A DNA stretch of 64,000 bases from Bacteroides timonensis (GCF_000513195.1 NZ_CBVI010000120.1:1-64000), one strand, 5' to 3'. Counted from the stretch's first letter, positions 25,511-35,553 are shown. Program-made: numbers and translations. Notes: a model not told the origin generated them from the sequence alone.

Positions 25511-28500
25511 ATGGAATTATTAGTATATAAAGCCTCAGCCGGCTCAGGAAAGACATTCACCCTTGCTGTAGAGTATATCAAGCACCTGATACTGAATCCA
25601 AGGGCCTATCGGCAAATACTGGCCGTAACTTTTACCAATAAAGCTACGGCAGAAATGAAAGAACGTATTCTGCAACAACTTTACGGCATCTGGTTAAGTG
25701 ATCCGGCATCAGAGCCCTACCTGAACCGCATCCGGGAAGATTTACGACAGAAAAACTTATCCGACTCCGACATTCGTCGGGCAGCAGGAACAGCATTGCA
25801 ATACATGCTGCATGATTACAGCCGTTTTCGCGTAGAAACCATCGACTCCTTCTTCCAGTCCGTAATGCGCAATCTGGCACGGGAACTGGAACTGAGTCCG
25901 AACCTGAATATAGAACTGAACAACGCCGACGTACTGAGCGATGCCGTAGACAGCCTCATTGAAAAACTGACACCTTCCTCCCCTGTCCTGGCTTGGTTGC
26001 TGGATTATATCAACGAACGCATTGCCGATGACAAACGTTGGAATGTATCCGATGAGATCAAGCGATTCGGCTGGAACATCTTCGACGAAGGTTACATAGA
26101 ACGCGGTGAAGGACTCCGGCAACAACTGAAAGAACCGGATATAATCAAACTGTACCGTAATGTGTTGCGGGAAATGGAGACTGAGGCTCTGGAACAAATG
26201 AAAAGCTTCTACGACCAGTTCATCGGAGAATTGGAATCACATGCACTCACCGCCGAAGAGCTGAAAGGCGGAACGCGAGGCATAGGCAGTTATTTCCGTA
26301 AATTGCGTGACGGACGGTTATCAGACAAAGATGTGCTGAACGCCACTCTGAAGAATAGCTTAGATGACGCAAAGAATTGGGCCACCAAGACTTCGCCCCG
26401 AAAGAACGATATCATCCATCTGGCAGAAACAAGTCTGCTCCCTTTATTGCAGGATGCAGAAACATTCAGACCCCGCAACAACAAGACCGTAAACAGTTGC
26501 CGGTTATCACTGCAACACCTGAACAAATTGCAATTGCTTGCCCATATTGACGAAGAAGTACGGGAGCTGAACCGCGAACATAACCGTTTCCTGTTGTCAG
26601 ACACCAACGCCTTGCTCCATAACCTGGTACGGGATGGAGACTCTTCATTCGTATTCGAGAAAATCGGTGCCAATATCCGGAACGTAATGATCGATGAATT
26701 CCAGGACACCAGCCGTATGCAATGGGATAACTTCAAAATCTTATTGCTCGAAGGTCTTTCACAAGGAGCCGACAGCTTGATTGTAGGTGACGTGAAACAA
26801 TCCATTTACCGTTGGCGAAATGGAGACTGGGGAATATTGAATGCGCTGGGTACCAAAGAAACGCCTATTCCCTACCCTGTACGTGTAGAAACTTTAAAAA
26901 CAAACCGTCGAAGCGAAACAAATATCATCCGTTTTAACAACAGTTTGTTTACGGCCGCAGTGGAGTACCTGAATATGCTTCACCTGAAAGAATTACAGGA
27001 AGATTGCCGCCCGTTGCAGCAAGCCTATGCCGACGTGGCACAGGAATCTCCACGAACCGAAGCCAAAGGATACATCAAGGCGACTTTCCTGGAACCGGAC
27101 GAAGAACACGATTATACGGAACTGACCATCATCTCTTTAGGCGAAGAAGTACAGAGACTACTGGCTGCCGGTGTAAAATTAAACGATATCACCATCCTCG
27201 TTCGCAAGAATAAAAACATTCCTCCCATTGCCGATTACTTCGACAAAACAATGCATCTGCCTATTGTTTCAGACGAAGCTTTCCGACTGAATGCTTCACA
27301 AGCATTGTGCATGTTGATGGATGCTTTACGTTACCTTTCCAATCCTGATGATAAAGTGGCAAGAGCCTCATTAATTATAAATTACGAATTACAGATTACA
27401 AACGAAAACAAAGAAGGGCGAATGGAGAAGGAAGGAGCAAATGCGCCTGAAACGAAATGGGACGATATACTAACTTCCCGACCTGAGGATGTATTGCCCG
27501 AGGCATTTGTCAACCGCATAGAGCCTCTTCGTCTAATGCCGCTATACGAATTACTGGAAGAATTGTTCAGTCTGTTTGAGATGAACCGGATCAAAGAACA
27601 GGATGCGTATCTCTTTTCTTTTTTCGATGCCGTAACGGAGTACCTGCAAAACAACTCATCGGATCTGGATGTATTTATCCGCTATTGGGACGAAACCTTA
27701 TGCAACAAAACAATCCCCAGCGGAGAAATGGATGGTATTCGTATCCTTTCCATTCACAAGTCAAAAGGATTGGAATTCCATACCGTCTTAATCCCCTTCT
27801 GCGACTGGAAGTTAGAGAATGAGACCAATAATCAATTAATATGGTGCTCACCTTCCGAATCACCTTTCAGCGCACTCGACATTGTTCCGGTCAATTATTC
27901 CTCTACCATGGCAGAATCAGTATACAGGCAAGAGTATCTTAACGAGCGTCTGCAACTTTGGGTGGATAACCTGAATCTGCTCTATGTAGCATTTACCCGT
28001 GCCGGAAAGAATCTCATCCTTTGGAGTAAAAAAGGCCAGAAAGGAACAATGTCCGAACTGCTTGCCAATGCACTGCCACACGTAGCCGCCCAGGAAGGTA
28101 ATGAAAATTGGGACGAGGAAGAACCTTACGAAACCGGAATGCTCTGCCCATCGGAAGATACCAAGCCGACGACGACCGCCAAAACCTCAGTCAACCGCCT
28201 TGCTCAAAAGCCTGACAAACTCCCGGTACACATGGAGAGCATGAGGCATGAGATCGAATTCCGGCAATCAAACCGTTCAGCCGACTTCATTCAGGGAGTT
28301 GACGAAGATGAATCAGACAATCGCTTCATAAACCGAGGACGCTTGCTGCATACTCTTTTCTCAGCCATTGAAACAGAAGAGGACATCGACAATGCCATCG
28401 ACCAACTTATATTCGAAGGCATCATCGGCAAAACGGAAACAGAAGATGAAATCCGGGAACTGACCCGGCATGCCTTTTCCACCCCCCAAGTGCAGGATTG

Positions 28501-28762
28501 GTATTCGGGAGACTGGCAATTGTTCAACGAGTGCGACATCATCTGGCAAGAAAAAGGGGAACTCCGAACCCGCCGACCGGACCGCGTCATGATGCGCGAC
28601 AACGAAATTGTTGTCGTGGACTTCAAATTCGGAAAACAGAATAAGAAATATAATAAGCAAGTACAGGGATATATGCAACTGCTCACACGCATGGGATACC
28701 CGAAAGAGAACATAAAAGGATACCTGTGGTACGTAGAAGAAGATTTAATAGAAAAAGTATAA
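25511..28762 (+). CDS. AddA/RecB-like UvrD helicase-nuclease
   Basis: Started at 25511, the protein has 1083 residues. UvrD-type helicase motifs are Walker A ASAGSGKT (residues 8-15), AVTFTNKATAEMKERI, IDEFQDTSRMQWDNF, VGDVKQSIYRWRNGD, ILSIHKSKGLEFHTVLIPF and LLYVAFTRAGKNLIL. The C-terminus carries a RecB-type nuclease: GRLLHTLFS, then VVVDFKFGKQNKKYNKQVQGYMQLL. Together with the AddB-like protein downstream it should process double-strand DNA ends for recombination. Near residue 619 a segment LIINYELQITNENKEGR is encoded by an A/T palindromic repeat that looks inserted in frame. Two TonB-domain genes separate it from the addB-like gene. Confidence 0.9.
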   Translation: MELLVYKASAGSGKTFTLAVEYIKHLILNPRAYRQILAVTFTNKATAEMKERILQQLYGIWLSDPASEPYLNRIREDLRQKNLSDSDIRRAAGTALQYMLHDYSRFRVETIDSFFQSVMRNLARELELSPNLNIELNNADVLSDAVDSLIEKLTPSSPVLAWLLDYINERIADDKRWNVSDEIKRFGWNIFDEGYIERGEGLRQQLKEPDIIKLYRNVLREMETEALEQMKSFYDQFIGELESHALTAEELKGGTRGIGSYFRKLRDGRLSDKDVLNATLKNSLDDAKNWATKTSPRKNDIIHLAETSLLPLLQDAETFRPRNNKTVNSCRLSLQHLNKLQLLAHIDEEVRELNREHNRFLLSDTNALLHNLVRDGDSSFVFEKIGANIRNVMIDEFQDTSRMQWDNFKILLLEGLSQGADSLIVGDVKQSIYRWRNGDWGILNALGTKETPIPYPVRVETLKTNRRSETNIIRFNNSLFTAAVEYLNMLHLKELQEDCRPLQQAYADVAQESPRTEAKGYIKATFLEPDEEHDYTELTIISLGEEVQRLLAAGVKLNDITILVRKNKNIPPIADYFDKTMHLPIVSDEAFRLNASQALCMLMDALRYLSNPDDKVARASLIINYELQITNENKEGRMEKEGANAPETKWDDILTSRPEDVLPEAFVNRIEPLRLMPLYELLEELFSLFEMNRIKEQDAYLFSFFDAVTEYLQNNSSDLDVFIRYWDETLCNKTIPSGEMDGIRILSIHKSKGLEFHTVLIPFCDWKLENETNNQLIWCSPSESPFSALDIVPVNYSSTMAESVYRQEYLNERLQLWVDNLNLLYVAFTRAGKNLILWSKKGQKGTMSELLANALPHVAAQEGNENWDEEEPYETGMLCPSEDTKPTTTAKTSVNRLAQKPDKLPVHMESMRHEIEFRQSNRSADFIQGVDEDESDNRFINRGRLLHTLFSAIETEEDIDNAIDQLIFEGIIGKTETEDEIRELTRHAFSTPQVQDWYSGDWQLFNECDIIWQEKGELRTRRPDRVMMRDNEIVVVDFKFGKQNKKYNKQVQGYMQLLTRMGYPKENIKGYLWYVEEDLIEKV

Positions 28763-28768
28763 AGAATC

Positions 28769-29476
28769 ATGATACGAGGAAAGCAAACTTGCAAAATATT
28801 AAAAGACATTCGCCGGCAAATTGCCGAAGCAAATGATATCGAATATATCACTTCCGAATGTCAATACAAAGGAGATTGTACAGGTACATGTCCCAAATGC
28901 GAGGCAGAAGTGCAGTATCTGGAGCAACAACTGGCACGTAAACACATGGCAGGAAAAGCGATTACCATACTTGGAATATCCGCAGGATTGGCAACAATGA
29001 TACCACAGCCTGCCTGTGCAGAGCCGATCCATTCCGAAGCTCCGCATGGTTATTATATAGTAACTCCGGAAATACAGGAAAAACCGGTGATAAGAGTCCT
29101 CCCGCCGGACTCTCTCGTACAGGAGGTTATCCTGCAAGATACTACCATATATGGCACAAATCAGTACGATGCACCGGATACAATGCCCGAATTTCCCGGG
29201 GGCATGATTGAAATGATGCAATTCATAAGCAAAAAATTAGACCTGAAACTCCCCGTTTATCAAGGTAACGGAACTCAAGGACGAACTACAGTCAGATTTG
29301 TCATCGAAAAGGATGGGAGTATCACAAATGCCAGAATCCTCAGAGGCGTTGATCCGTATTTAGATAAAGAGGCTCTGCGCGTAGTCAGAGAATTCCCCAA
29401 ATGGAAACCCGGTACGGTAGCGGGACAACCTGTACGTGTGGAATATACCGTCCCGGTCATGTTTCGATTGCAGTAG
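28769..29476 (+). CDS. TonB C-terminal-domain protein with Cys-rich N-terminus
   Basis: The 235-residue protein begins 6 bp after the helicase stop codon. Residues 1-55 hold a cysteine cluster (Cys31, 37, 41 and 44: ECQYKGDCTGTCPKCEAE) that looks like a small metal-binding knuckle. A single hydrophobic segment follows (about 61-79), then a linker, then a TonB_C-type domain (PEFPGGMIEMMQFISKKL ... GRTTVRFVIEKDGSITNARI ... WKPGTVAGQPVRVEYTVPVMF). The cytosolic Cys-rich part before the membrane span is unusual for TonB. Its placement inside an addAB-type operon has no obvious reason. Confidence 0.8.
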   Translation: MIRGKQTCKILKDIRRQIAEANDIEYITSECQYKGDCTGTCPKCEAEVQYLEQQLARKHMAGKAITILGISAGLATMIPQPACAEPIHSEAPHGYYIVTPEIQEKPVIRVLPPDSLVQEVILQDTTIYGTNQYDAPDTMPEFPGGMIEMMQFISKKLDLKLPVYQGNGTQGRTTVRFVIEKDGSITNARILRGVDPYLDKEALRVVREFPKWKPGTVAGQPVRVEYTVPVMFRLQ

Positions 29477-29505
29477 ATATAAGGCAATTATAAATCAGAA
29501 TAATC

Positions 29506-30426
29506 ATGGTACGAGGAAAGCAAACATGCAAGATATTAAAAGACATTCGCCGGCAAATTGCCGAAGCAAATGATATCGAATATATCACTTCCGAATGTCA
29601 ATACAAAGGAGATTGTACAGGTACATGTCCCAAATGTGAATCAGAAGTACGATATCTGGAACATCAACTGGAACGACGACGCATGGCAGGAAAAGCGATC
29701 ACTCTATTAGGATTGTCCGCAGGGATTATCGCAATGAATGCCTGCGCCAACTCACCTGGCCAGTCAGCAAAGAACACCTCAGAGATCAAACTTGAGTGTC
29801 AGAGCGTGCCGACGGATAAGGACTCACTCTTTTTAATCAAAGGTACGGTTACAGACAGTCTGACTCAAAAACCAATTGTCGGAGCCAATGTCTCTGAAAA
29901 AGAAACTACAAATGGTACTCTAACAGATGCGAATGGTGAGTTTACACTAAAAGTTTCCGGTAAATATCCGCTAATCATCCAATACGTTGGAATGGAAACG
30001 CAGGAAATTGAAATAAATAAGAAGGGAGCAACTTACATTCAGGTCGCACTGCGTGAAAGCAATATGACAATGGGAGAATCAACAATAATATCCGGAGAGA
30101 TACTGGAAGGAGATGTTGATTACGAAACAATAGAAACAACACCACCGGAATTTCCCGGAGGCACACAAGCTTTATTCAATTTCATACGTGAGAATCTGCA
30201 ATATCCTAATAACGATATATGCGTGACAGGGCGCATTGTAGCACAGTTCACTGTCAAAGAAGACGGTAGCATCGCAAATGCCCGAGTAATCCGTGGCATC
30301 CATCCGGATTTTGACAAAGAGGCTCTGCGGGTGATTAATATGATGCCCAAATGGAAACCTGGTACCAAACAAGGGGAAGTGGCGGATACAGAGTACACCG
30401 TGCCCATAATGTTCAGTGCAGAATAG
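29506..30426 (+). CDS. Second TonB-domain protein with carboxypeptidase-like insert
   Basis: The 306-residue paralog of the preceding gene shares the Cys-rich N-terminus almost exactly and a hydrophobic segment (AGKAITLLGLSAGIIAMNAC). It then has an added carboxypeptidase regulatory-like beta domain (about 105-170: IKGTVTDSLTQKPIVGANVS ... GTLTDANGEFTLKVSGKYPL) before the TonB_C domain (PPEFPGGTQALFNFIRENLQYP ... WKPGTKQGEVADTEYTVPIMF). The first ~140 bp of the two genes are nearly identical while the rest has diverged, which suggests duplication with later gene conversion. The addB-like gene starts 22 bp further on. Confidence 0.8.
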   Translation: MVRGKQTCKILKDIRRQIAEANDIEYITSECQYKGDCTGTCPKCESEVRYLEHQLERRRMAGKAITLLGLSAGIIAMNACANSPGQSAKNTSEIKLECQSVPTDKDSLFLIKGTVTDSLTQKPIVGANVSEKETTNGTLTDANGEFTLKVSGKYPLIIQYVGMETQEIEINKKGATYIQVALRESNMTMGESTIISGEILEGDVDYETIETTPPEFPGGTQALFNFIRENLQYPNNDICVTGRIVAQFTVKEDGSIANARVIRGIHPDFDKEALRVINMMPKWKPGTKQGEVADTEYTVPIMFSAE

Positions 30427-30448
30427 TTATCAAAAACAAAAGATTAAG

Positions 30449-33346
30449 ATGCAAACTTTTCTTCAATTAGTTGCCCAAGACTTACACCAAAAGATAGGAA
30501 ACGATCTTTCACGGATCGCCATTGTTTTTCCGAACAAACGTGCCAGCCTTTTCTTCAACGAGCATTTGGCGACACAAAGTGACCGCCCTTTATGGTCTCC
30601 CGCTTACGTCAGCATCAGTGAACTGTTCCGACAGCTTTCTCCATGGAAACTGGGCGACCCCATCCGCCTAGTTTGTGAACTCTATAAAGTATTTCGTGAA
30701 GAAACCCATAGTGAAGAAACTCTTGATGATTTCTATTTCTGGGGAGAACTTCTTATCAGCGATTTCGATGATGTCGATAAAAATCTTGTTGATGCCGACC
30801 GTCTATTCTCCAATCTGCAAGACCTGAAAAATATCATGGATGATTACGACTTCCTTGACTCCGAACAGGAAGAAGCCATCCGTCAGTTCTTTCAAAACTT
30901 CTCCATCGAGCGACGCACGCAACTGAAAGAGAAGTTCATCTCCTTGTGGGATAAATTAGGCGATATCTATCACGGCTACCGCGACAATCTCGCAGAACTC
31001 GGCATTGCTTATGAGGGTATGATGTATCGCTACGTCATGGAAGAACTGCAACCGGAAAAGCTGAAGTATGACCGGTATGTTTTCGTTGGTTTCAATGTAT
31101 TGAATAAAGTGGAAACCCGTTTTTTTGAGCGTCTGCGTGATGCCGGCAAAGCATTGTTCTATTGGGATTATGACTTGTTTTACACCCGTCTGCCTCGTAA
31201 GAAGACTCCGCCTTACACGCATGAAGCCGGCGAATTCATTCTCCGCAACCTGAAAATCTTCCCCAACGAACTACCCGAAACCGCATTCGATGTATTAAGA
31301 CATCCTAAAAATGTACGTTTCATCTCCGCTCCTACCGAAAATGCACAGGCACGCTATTTGCCGGAATGGGTACGTTCCGTAATGAAAAACGATCCATCAG
31401 GTACACCAACCCAGGAAAAAGAGAATGCTGTGGTACTTTGTAATGAATCTCTTTTATTACCCGTACTCCACTCCATACCATCGGAAGTAAAGAATGTCAA
31501 TATCACGATGGGATTTCCGCTGGCACAGACCCCTGTATACAGTTTCATCAGCGCACTCATAGAACTGCAAACCAGTGGTTATCGCAGAGATACAGGACGT
31601 TATTCATACGAAGCCGTCCAGGCTGTATTGAAGCATCCCTATACACGCCAATTGTCACCCTCCGCAGAAAAACTGGAGAAACAGCTTACGAAAGACAATC
31701 GCTTCTACCCTCTGCCTTCCGAATTAAAGCAAGATGAGTTTCTGGAACAGGTATTCACTCCGCAGACCGGCATTTCAGCCCTCTGCCAATACCTGACGGA
31801 TACACTTCGCGAAGTCTCCATCCTCTACCGGCAAGAACAGGAAACAGATGATATTTTCAATCAGCTTTACCGGGAGTCCTTATTCAAGAGCTATACCCTC
31901 ATCAACCGTCTGCTCAGTCTTATTGACAGTGGTGAACTAAATCTGCAAACCGACACTTTGAAACGCCTTCTTTGCCGCTTGCTTGCAACCTCAAATATTC
32001 CGTTCCACGGTGAACCTGCCATCGGTATGCAAGTAATGGGAGTGCTGGAAACACGTAACCTCGATTTCCGAAACCTCATCATGCTCTCCCTCAACGAAGG
32101 TCAGCTGCCCAAAGCCGGTGGAGAATCATCCTTCATCCCTTACAATCTGCGGAAAGCTTTCGGCATGACCACTATCGAACATAAGAATGCGGTCTATGCA
32201 TACTACTTTTACCGACTGATACAACGCGCTGAAAATATCACCTTATTATATAATACATCTTCTGATGGACTGAACCGTGGAGAAATGTCCCGTTTCATGC
32301 TGCAATTTCTTGTTGAATCGCCGCACGATATTTCACGCGAATACCTGGAAGCCGGACAATCTCCTCAAAGTGGCAGAGAAATCCGTATAGAGAAAACACC
32401 GGAAATCATTGCGAGAATGTGTGAGAAATACAATCTCGTCCGCCATCCCAAAGCACTTTTCTCTCCTTCTGCACTCAATGCTTATCTGGATTGCCGTTTG
32501 AAATTCTACTATCGTTATGTGGCCGGATTAAAAGCTCCCGATGAAGTGAGTGCTGAAATAGATTCCGCACTGTTCGGTACTATTTTCCACCGTTCAGCCG
32601 AATTGGCATATAAAGATCTGACTGCGAATGGAAAAGAAATACGGAAGGAAGACCTGGAGCAACTGTTACGTAATGACGTAAAATTACAGAATTATGTAGA
32701 TACAGCTTTCAAAGAAGAGTTCTTCCACGTTCTCCCCACAGAAAGACCTGAATATAATGGTACGCAACTTATTAATGCCAAAGTGATTGCATCCTATCTC
32801 CGCCAATTGCTGCGTAACGACCTGCAATATGCTCCTTTCGCCATGGAAGGTATGGAAGAACCGGTAAACGAAATCATGGAAATAGAAACTCCACAAGGAA
32901 AACTGTCCCTGAACATCGGTGGTACCATCGACCGCATGGACAGTAAGGGCGATACCTTACGTATTGTAGACTATAAAACCGGTGGCAGCCCCAAAACTCC
33001 CGAGAATATAGAGCAACTGTTCACTCCTGCCGACGGACGTCCAAACTATATTTTCCAAACTTTCCTGTACGCTTCCATCATGTGCCGCAAACAATCGTTG
33101 AAGGTTGCCCCTTCCCTGCTCTACATTCACCGTGCAGCATCAGAAACTTATTCTCCTGTAATTGAAATGGGGGAAGCCCGCCAACCTAAAATACCGGTCA
33201 ACAACTTCGCTTTCTATGAAGATGAGTTTCGCGAACGCCTGCAAAACCTATTACAAGAAATATACAATCCGGAAGAGCCCTTTACACAAACTGAAGATAA
33301 AAGGAAATGTGAGTTCTGTGATTTCAGAGACCTGTGCAGGCGCTAA
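30449..33346 (+). CDS. AddB-like PD-(D/E)XK nuclease of the recombination helicase
   Basis: The 965-residue protein starts at the ATG at 30449 (MQTFLQLVAQDL). The N-terminal half is an inactive helicase-like region (IAIVFPNKRASLFFNEHLA). The C-terminal nuclease has YLDCRLKFYYRYVAG, FGTIFHRSAELAY, and IGGTIDRMDSKGDTLRIVDYKTGG with the D...D-x-K residues. A Cys set (the Cys in YLDCRL and CEFCDFRDLC at the end) probably binds an iron-sulfur cluster, as in AddB. It pairs with the AddA-like protein for end resection. Confidence 0.87.
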   Translation: MQTFLQLVAQDLHQKIGNDLSRIAIVFPNKRASLFFNEHLATQSDRPLWSPAYVSISELFRQLSPWKLGDPIRLVCELYKVFREETHSEETLDDFYFWGELLISDFDDVDKNLVDADRLFSNLQDLKNIMDDYDFLDSEQEEAIRQFFQNFSIERRTQLKEKFISLWDKLGDIYHGYRDNLAELGIAYEGMMYRYVMEELQPEKLKYDRYVFVGFNVLNKVETRFFERLRDAGKALFYWDYDLFYTRLPRKKTPPYTHEAGEFILRNLKIFPNELPETAFDVLRHPKNVRFISAPTENAQARYLPEWVRSVMKNDPSGTPTQEKENAVVLCNESLLLPVLHSIPSEVKNVNITMGFPLAQTPVYSFISALIELQTSGYRRDTGRYSYEAVQAVLKHPYTRQLSPSAEKLEKQLTKDNRFYPLPSELKQDEFLEQVFTPQTGISALCQYLTDTLREVSILYRQEQETDDIFNQLYRESLFKSYTLINRLLSLIDSGELNLQTDTLKRLLCRLLATSNIPFHGEPAIGMQVMGVLETRNLDFRNLIMLSLNEGQLPKAGGESSFIPYNLRKAFGMTTIEHKNAVYAYYFYRLIQRAENITLLYNTSSDGLNRGEMSRFMLQFLVESPHDISREYLEAGQSPQSGREIRIEKTPEIIARMCEKYNLVRHPKALFSPSALNAYLDCRLKFYYRYVAGLKAPDEVSAEIDSALFGTIFHRSAELAYKDLTANGKEIRKEDLEQLLRNDVKLQNYVDTAFKEEFFHVLPTERPEYNGTQLINAKVIASYLRQLLRNDLQYAPFAMEGMEEPVNEIMEIETPQGKLSLNIGGTIDRMDSKGDTLRIVDYKTGGSPKTPENIEQLFTPADGRPNYIFQTFLYASIMCRKQSLKVAPSLLYIHRAASETYSPVIEMGEARQPKIPVNNFAFYEDEFRERLQNLLQEIYNPEEPFTQTEDKRKCEFCDFRDLCRR

Positions 33347-33349
33347 TAA

Positions 33350-33436
33350 AAAAACAGACCGTCCGTTCACCTGGAACAGACGGTCTATATGACTCGGACA
33401 GACCATCTGTTTCAACCCAACAGACGGTCTGTTTTT
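33350..33436. terminator. Multi-hairpin bidirectional terminator
   Basis: Outer arms AAAAACAGACCGTC (33350-33363) and GACGGTCTGTTTTT (33423-33436) are perfect complements. Two more CAGACGGTCT-type copies lie between them, so alternative hairpins can form. It sits between the convergent addB-like and hybrid kinase genes. Confidence 0.85.
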
Positions 33437-33450
33437 CTTTATTGTATCAT

Positions 33451-34587
33451 TTATTTTTTCAACGGAACAGAGAAACTGAATATAGAACCTTCACCCTTCT
33501 TCGAGGTAAACCACAACTTACCACCATTCTTCACCACAAAATCCTGGCACAACAACAATCCCAAACCGGAACCTTCTTCATTGTTAGTACCGAATGTGCT
33601 GAAGTGAGTATCTGTATGCAGCAATTTCTTTTGTCCTTCCTCGTCAATACCGCAACCGTGGTCTTGTACGCTGACTACCGCCATGCCATCTTTCGCTTCC
33701 AGCTTCACCAGCACCTCAGAGTTTTCGTTACTGAACTTAATAGCATTGCTTATCAGATTGCGTATTACAGTCTTCAGCATATCAATGTCGGCAGATACAG
33801 CTAACTTCTCCGGTTTCTCTTCACGGATTGTAATCTTCTTCATACCGGCTACCATATTGAAGATGTCGATCACTCCATCCACAACTTCTACTACATCAAT
33901 GTCCTGATATACTACATTCAACTTACCAATCTGGCTCTTGGTCCACTTCAGCAAGTTATCCAGCAGAGAGAATACATCTTCTGTCGTCTGGTTTGCCATT
34001 GTCAGCAGTTCATACATCTCGGCACCGATTTTCTCGGACGGCAGATTCAGTATCAACATATTCAGCACCATCTTGATGGAGCCCATAGGAGAACGTAAAT
34101 CATGAGCAATCACCGAATAAAGTTTGTCACGTCCGGCAATGGTACGTTGCAGTTCTTCGGTCTTATTCAAAATAATACGTTTGGCAGCTACCAACGAAAT
34201 CTGGTGGGTTACACGGATAATCAGCTCTTCCTTGTTAAAAGGTTTGGAGATAAAGTCATTTGCTCCCACCTGGAAACCTTTTACAATATCCGTCGTGCTG
34301 TTCAGTGCAGTCAGGAAGATGATAGGAATATCTGCGGTTTTGGGATTTGCTTTCAAATGTTGCGCTACCTCAAAACCACTCATATCCGGCATCATCACGT
34401 CCAGCAACACCAAATCCGGGTTTTCCTTATCTACCTGCTCTAATGCTTGCCGACCGTTACTTGCCGTAGCGATTGCAAATTTTTCATTTGTCAAGAGTAC
34501 CTTCAACAATAATACGTTGGACATCACATCGTCGACGATGAGAATTTTGTACTCAGAAGGATTAATTTCCATATTCATCTTATACAA
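33451..34587 (-). CDS. Receiver-histidine kinase hybrid, cytoplasmic
   Basis: The 378-residue protein has a receiver domain first (acidic Asp19-Asp20, phospho-acceptor Asp63 in LLDVMMPDMSG, Lys in ISKPF), followed by a short coiled coil, a HisKA domain (His162 in SVIAHDLRSPMGS) and an HATPase_c domain (NLISNAIKFSNEN, DHGCGID, EGSGLGLLLC). There is no membrane span or periplasmic sensor. This REC-HK order suggests a kinase controlled by phosphate input from another kinase. It follows the UDP-glucuronate decarboxylase gene by 27 bp on the same strand. The first of three closely spaced in-frame ATGs is used here. Confidence 0.9.
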   Translation of the reverse strand: MYKMNMEINPSEYKILIVDDVMSNVLLLKVLLTNEKFAIATASNGRQALEQVDKENPDLVLLDVMMPDMSGFEVAQHLKANPKTADIPIIFLTALNSTTDIVKGFQVGANDFISKPFNKEELIIRVTHQISLVAAKRIILNKTEELQRTIAGRDKLYSVIAHDLRSPMGSIKMVLNMLILNLPSEKIGAEMYELLTMANQTTEDVFSLLDNLLKWTKSQIGKLNVVYQDIDVVEVVDGVIDIFNMVAGMKKITIREEKPEKLAVSADIDMLKTVIRNLISNAIKFSNENSEVLVKLEAKDGMAVVSVQDHGCGIDEEGQKKLLHTDTHFSTFGTNNEEGSGLGLLLCQDFVVKNGGKLWFTSKKGEGSIFSFSVPLKK

Positions 34588-34614
34588 TATTGTTTTCCCG
34601 TTTATCTATATAAT

Positions 34615-35553
34615 CTATTTACGATATTCCCTAAAATATTCCACTATCCGCTTCAAACCGTCTTCCAGTTCAATGGTAGGCTTCCAGTTCAGCTTCTCTT
34701 TTGCCAGCGTAATATCCGGCTGACGTTTTTTAGGATCATCATGCGGAAGTGGCTTGAATACCAACTTCGACTTCGACCCTGTCAACTGAATCACTTTTTC
34801 CGCTAATTCGAGGATGGAAAATTCATTCGGATTTCCAAGGTTCACCGGACCAATAAATTCATCCTCCGTGTTCATCATTCTCACCATTCCCTCTATGAGG
34901 TCATCAATATATTGAAAGCTTCGCGTCTGATCTCCTGTTCCATAGATAGTTATATCATGATCCTGCAATGCCTGAACCACAAAATTGGAAACCACTCTTC
35001 CATCATTCGGCAGCATTCGTGGGCCATACGTGTTAAAGATACGAATAATTTTAATACGAATGTTGTTTTGCCGGTGATAATCCATAAACAAAGTTTCAGA
35101 ACAGCGCTTCCCTTCATCATAACAAGAACGGATGCCTATTGGATTTACATTTCCCCAATAACTTTCCACCTGAGGATGCACTACCGGATCACCATATATT
35201 TCACTGGTAGATGCCTGTAAAATCTTGGCATTCGTCTTCTTTGCCAACCCTAACATATTAATGGCTCCCAATACAGAAGTCTTAATCGTTTTGATTGCAT
35301 CATATTGGTAATGTATCGGCGATGCCGGGCAAGCTAAATTGTATATTTCATCAAGAGTCTCGGTATGATAGGGGAATTCTACATCATGATGCACAAACTC
35401 AAAAAGAGGATTGCTTTTCAGATGCTCGATATTCGCTTTCACGCCGGTAAATAGATTGTCAAGACATATCACATGATGTCCTTCATTTATCAACCGTGTG
35501 CATAAGTGCGACCCTATAAAACCAGCACCACCGCTAACCAATATATTTTTCAT
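34615..35553 (-). CDS. UDP-glucuronate decarboxylase (UDP-xylose synthase)
   Basis: The 312-residue short-chain dehydrogenase-fold enzyme has NAD-binding SGGAGFIGSHLC at the N-terminus, LACPASPIHYQYDAIKTIKTSV and STSEIYGDPVVHPQVESYWGNVNPIGIRSCYDEGKR with the catalytic Tyr-x-x-x-Lys, and DQTRSFQYIDDLIEGM. These are hallmarks of UXS enzymes, which turn UDP-glucuronate into UDP-xylose for surface polysaccharide. It is co-transcribed with the kinase hybrid downstream, and no glycosyltransferases are adjacent. Confidence 0.92.
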   Translation of the reverse strand: MKNILVSGGAGFIGSHLCTRLINEGHHVICLDNLFTGVKANIEHLKSNPLFEFVHHDVEFPYHTETLDEIYNLACPASPIHYQYDAIKTIKTSVLGAINMLGLAKKTNAKILQASTSEIYGDPVVHPQVESYWGNVNPIGIRSCYDEGKRCSETLFMDYHRQNNIRIKIIRIFNTYGPRMLPNDGRVVSNFVVQALQDHDITIYGTGDQTRSFQYIDDLIEGMVRMMNTEDEFIGPVNLGNPNEFSILELAEKVIQLTGSKSKLVFKPLPHDDPKKRQPDITLAKEKLNWKPTIELEDGLKRIVEYFREYRK

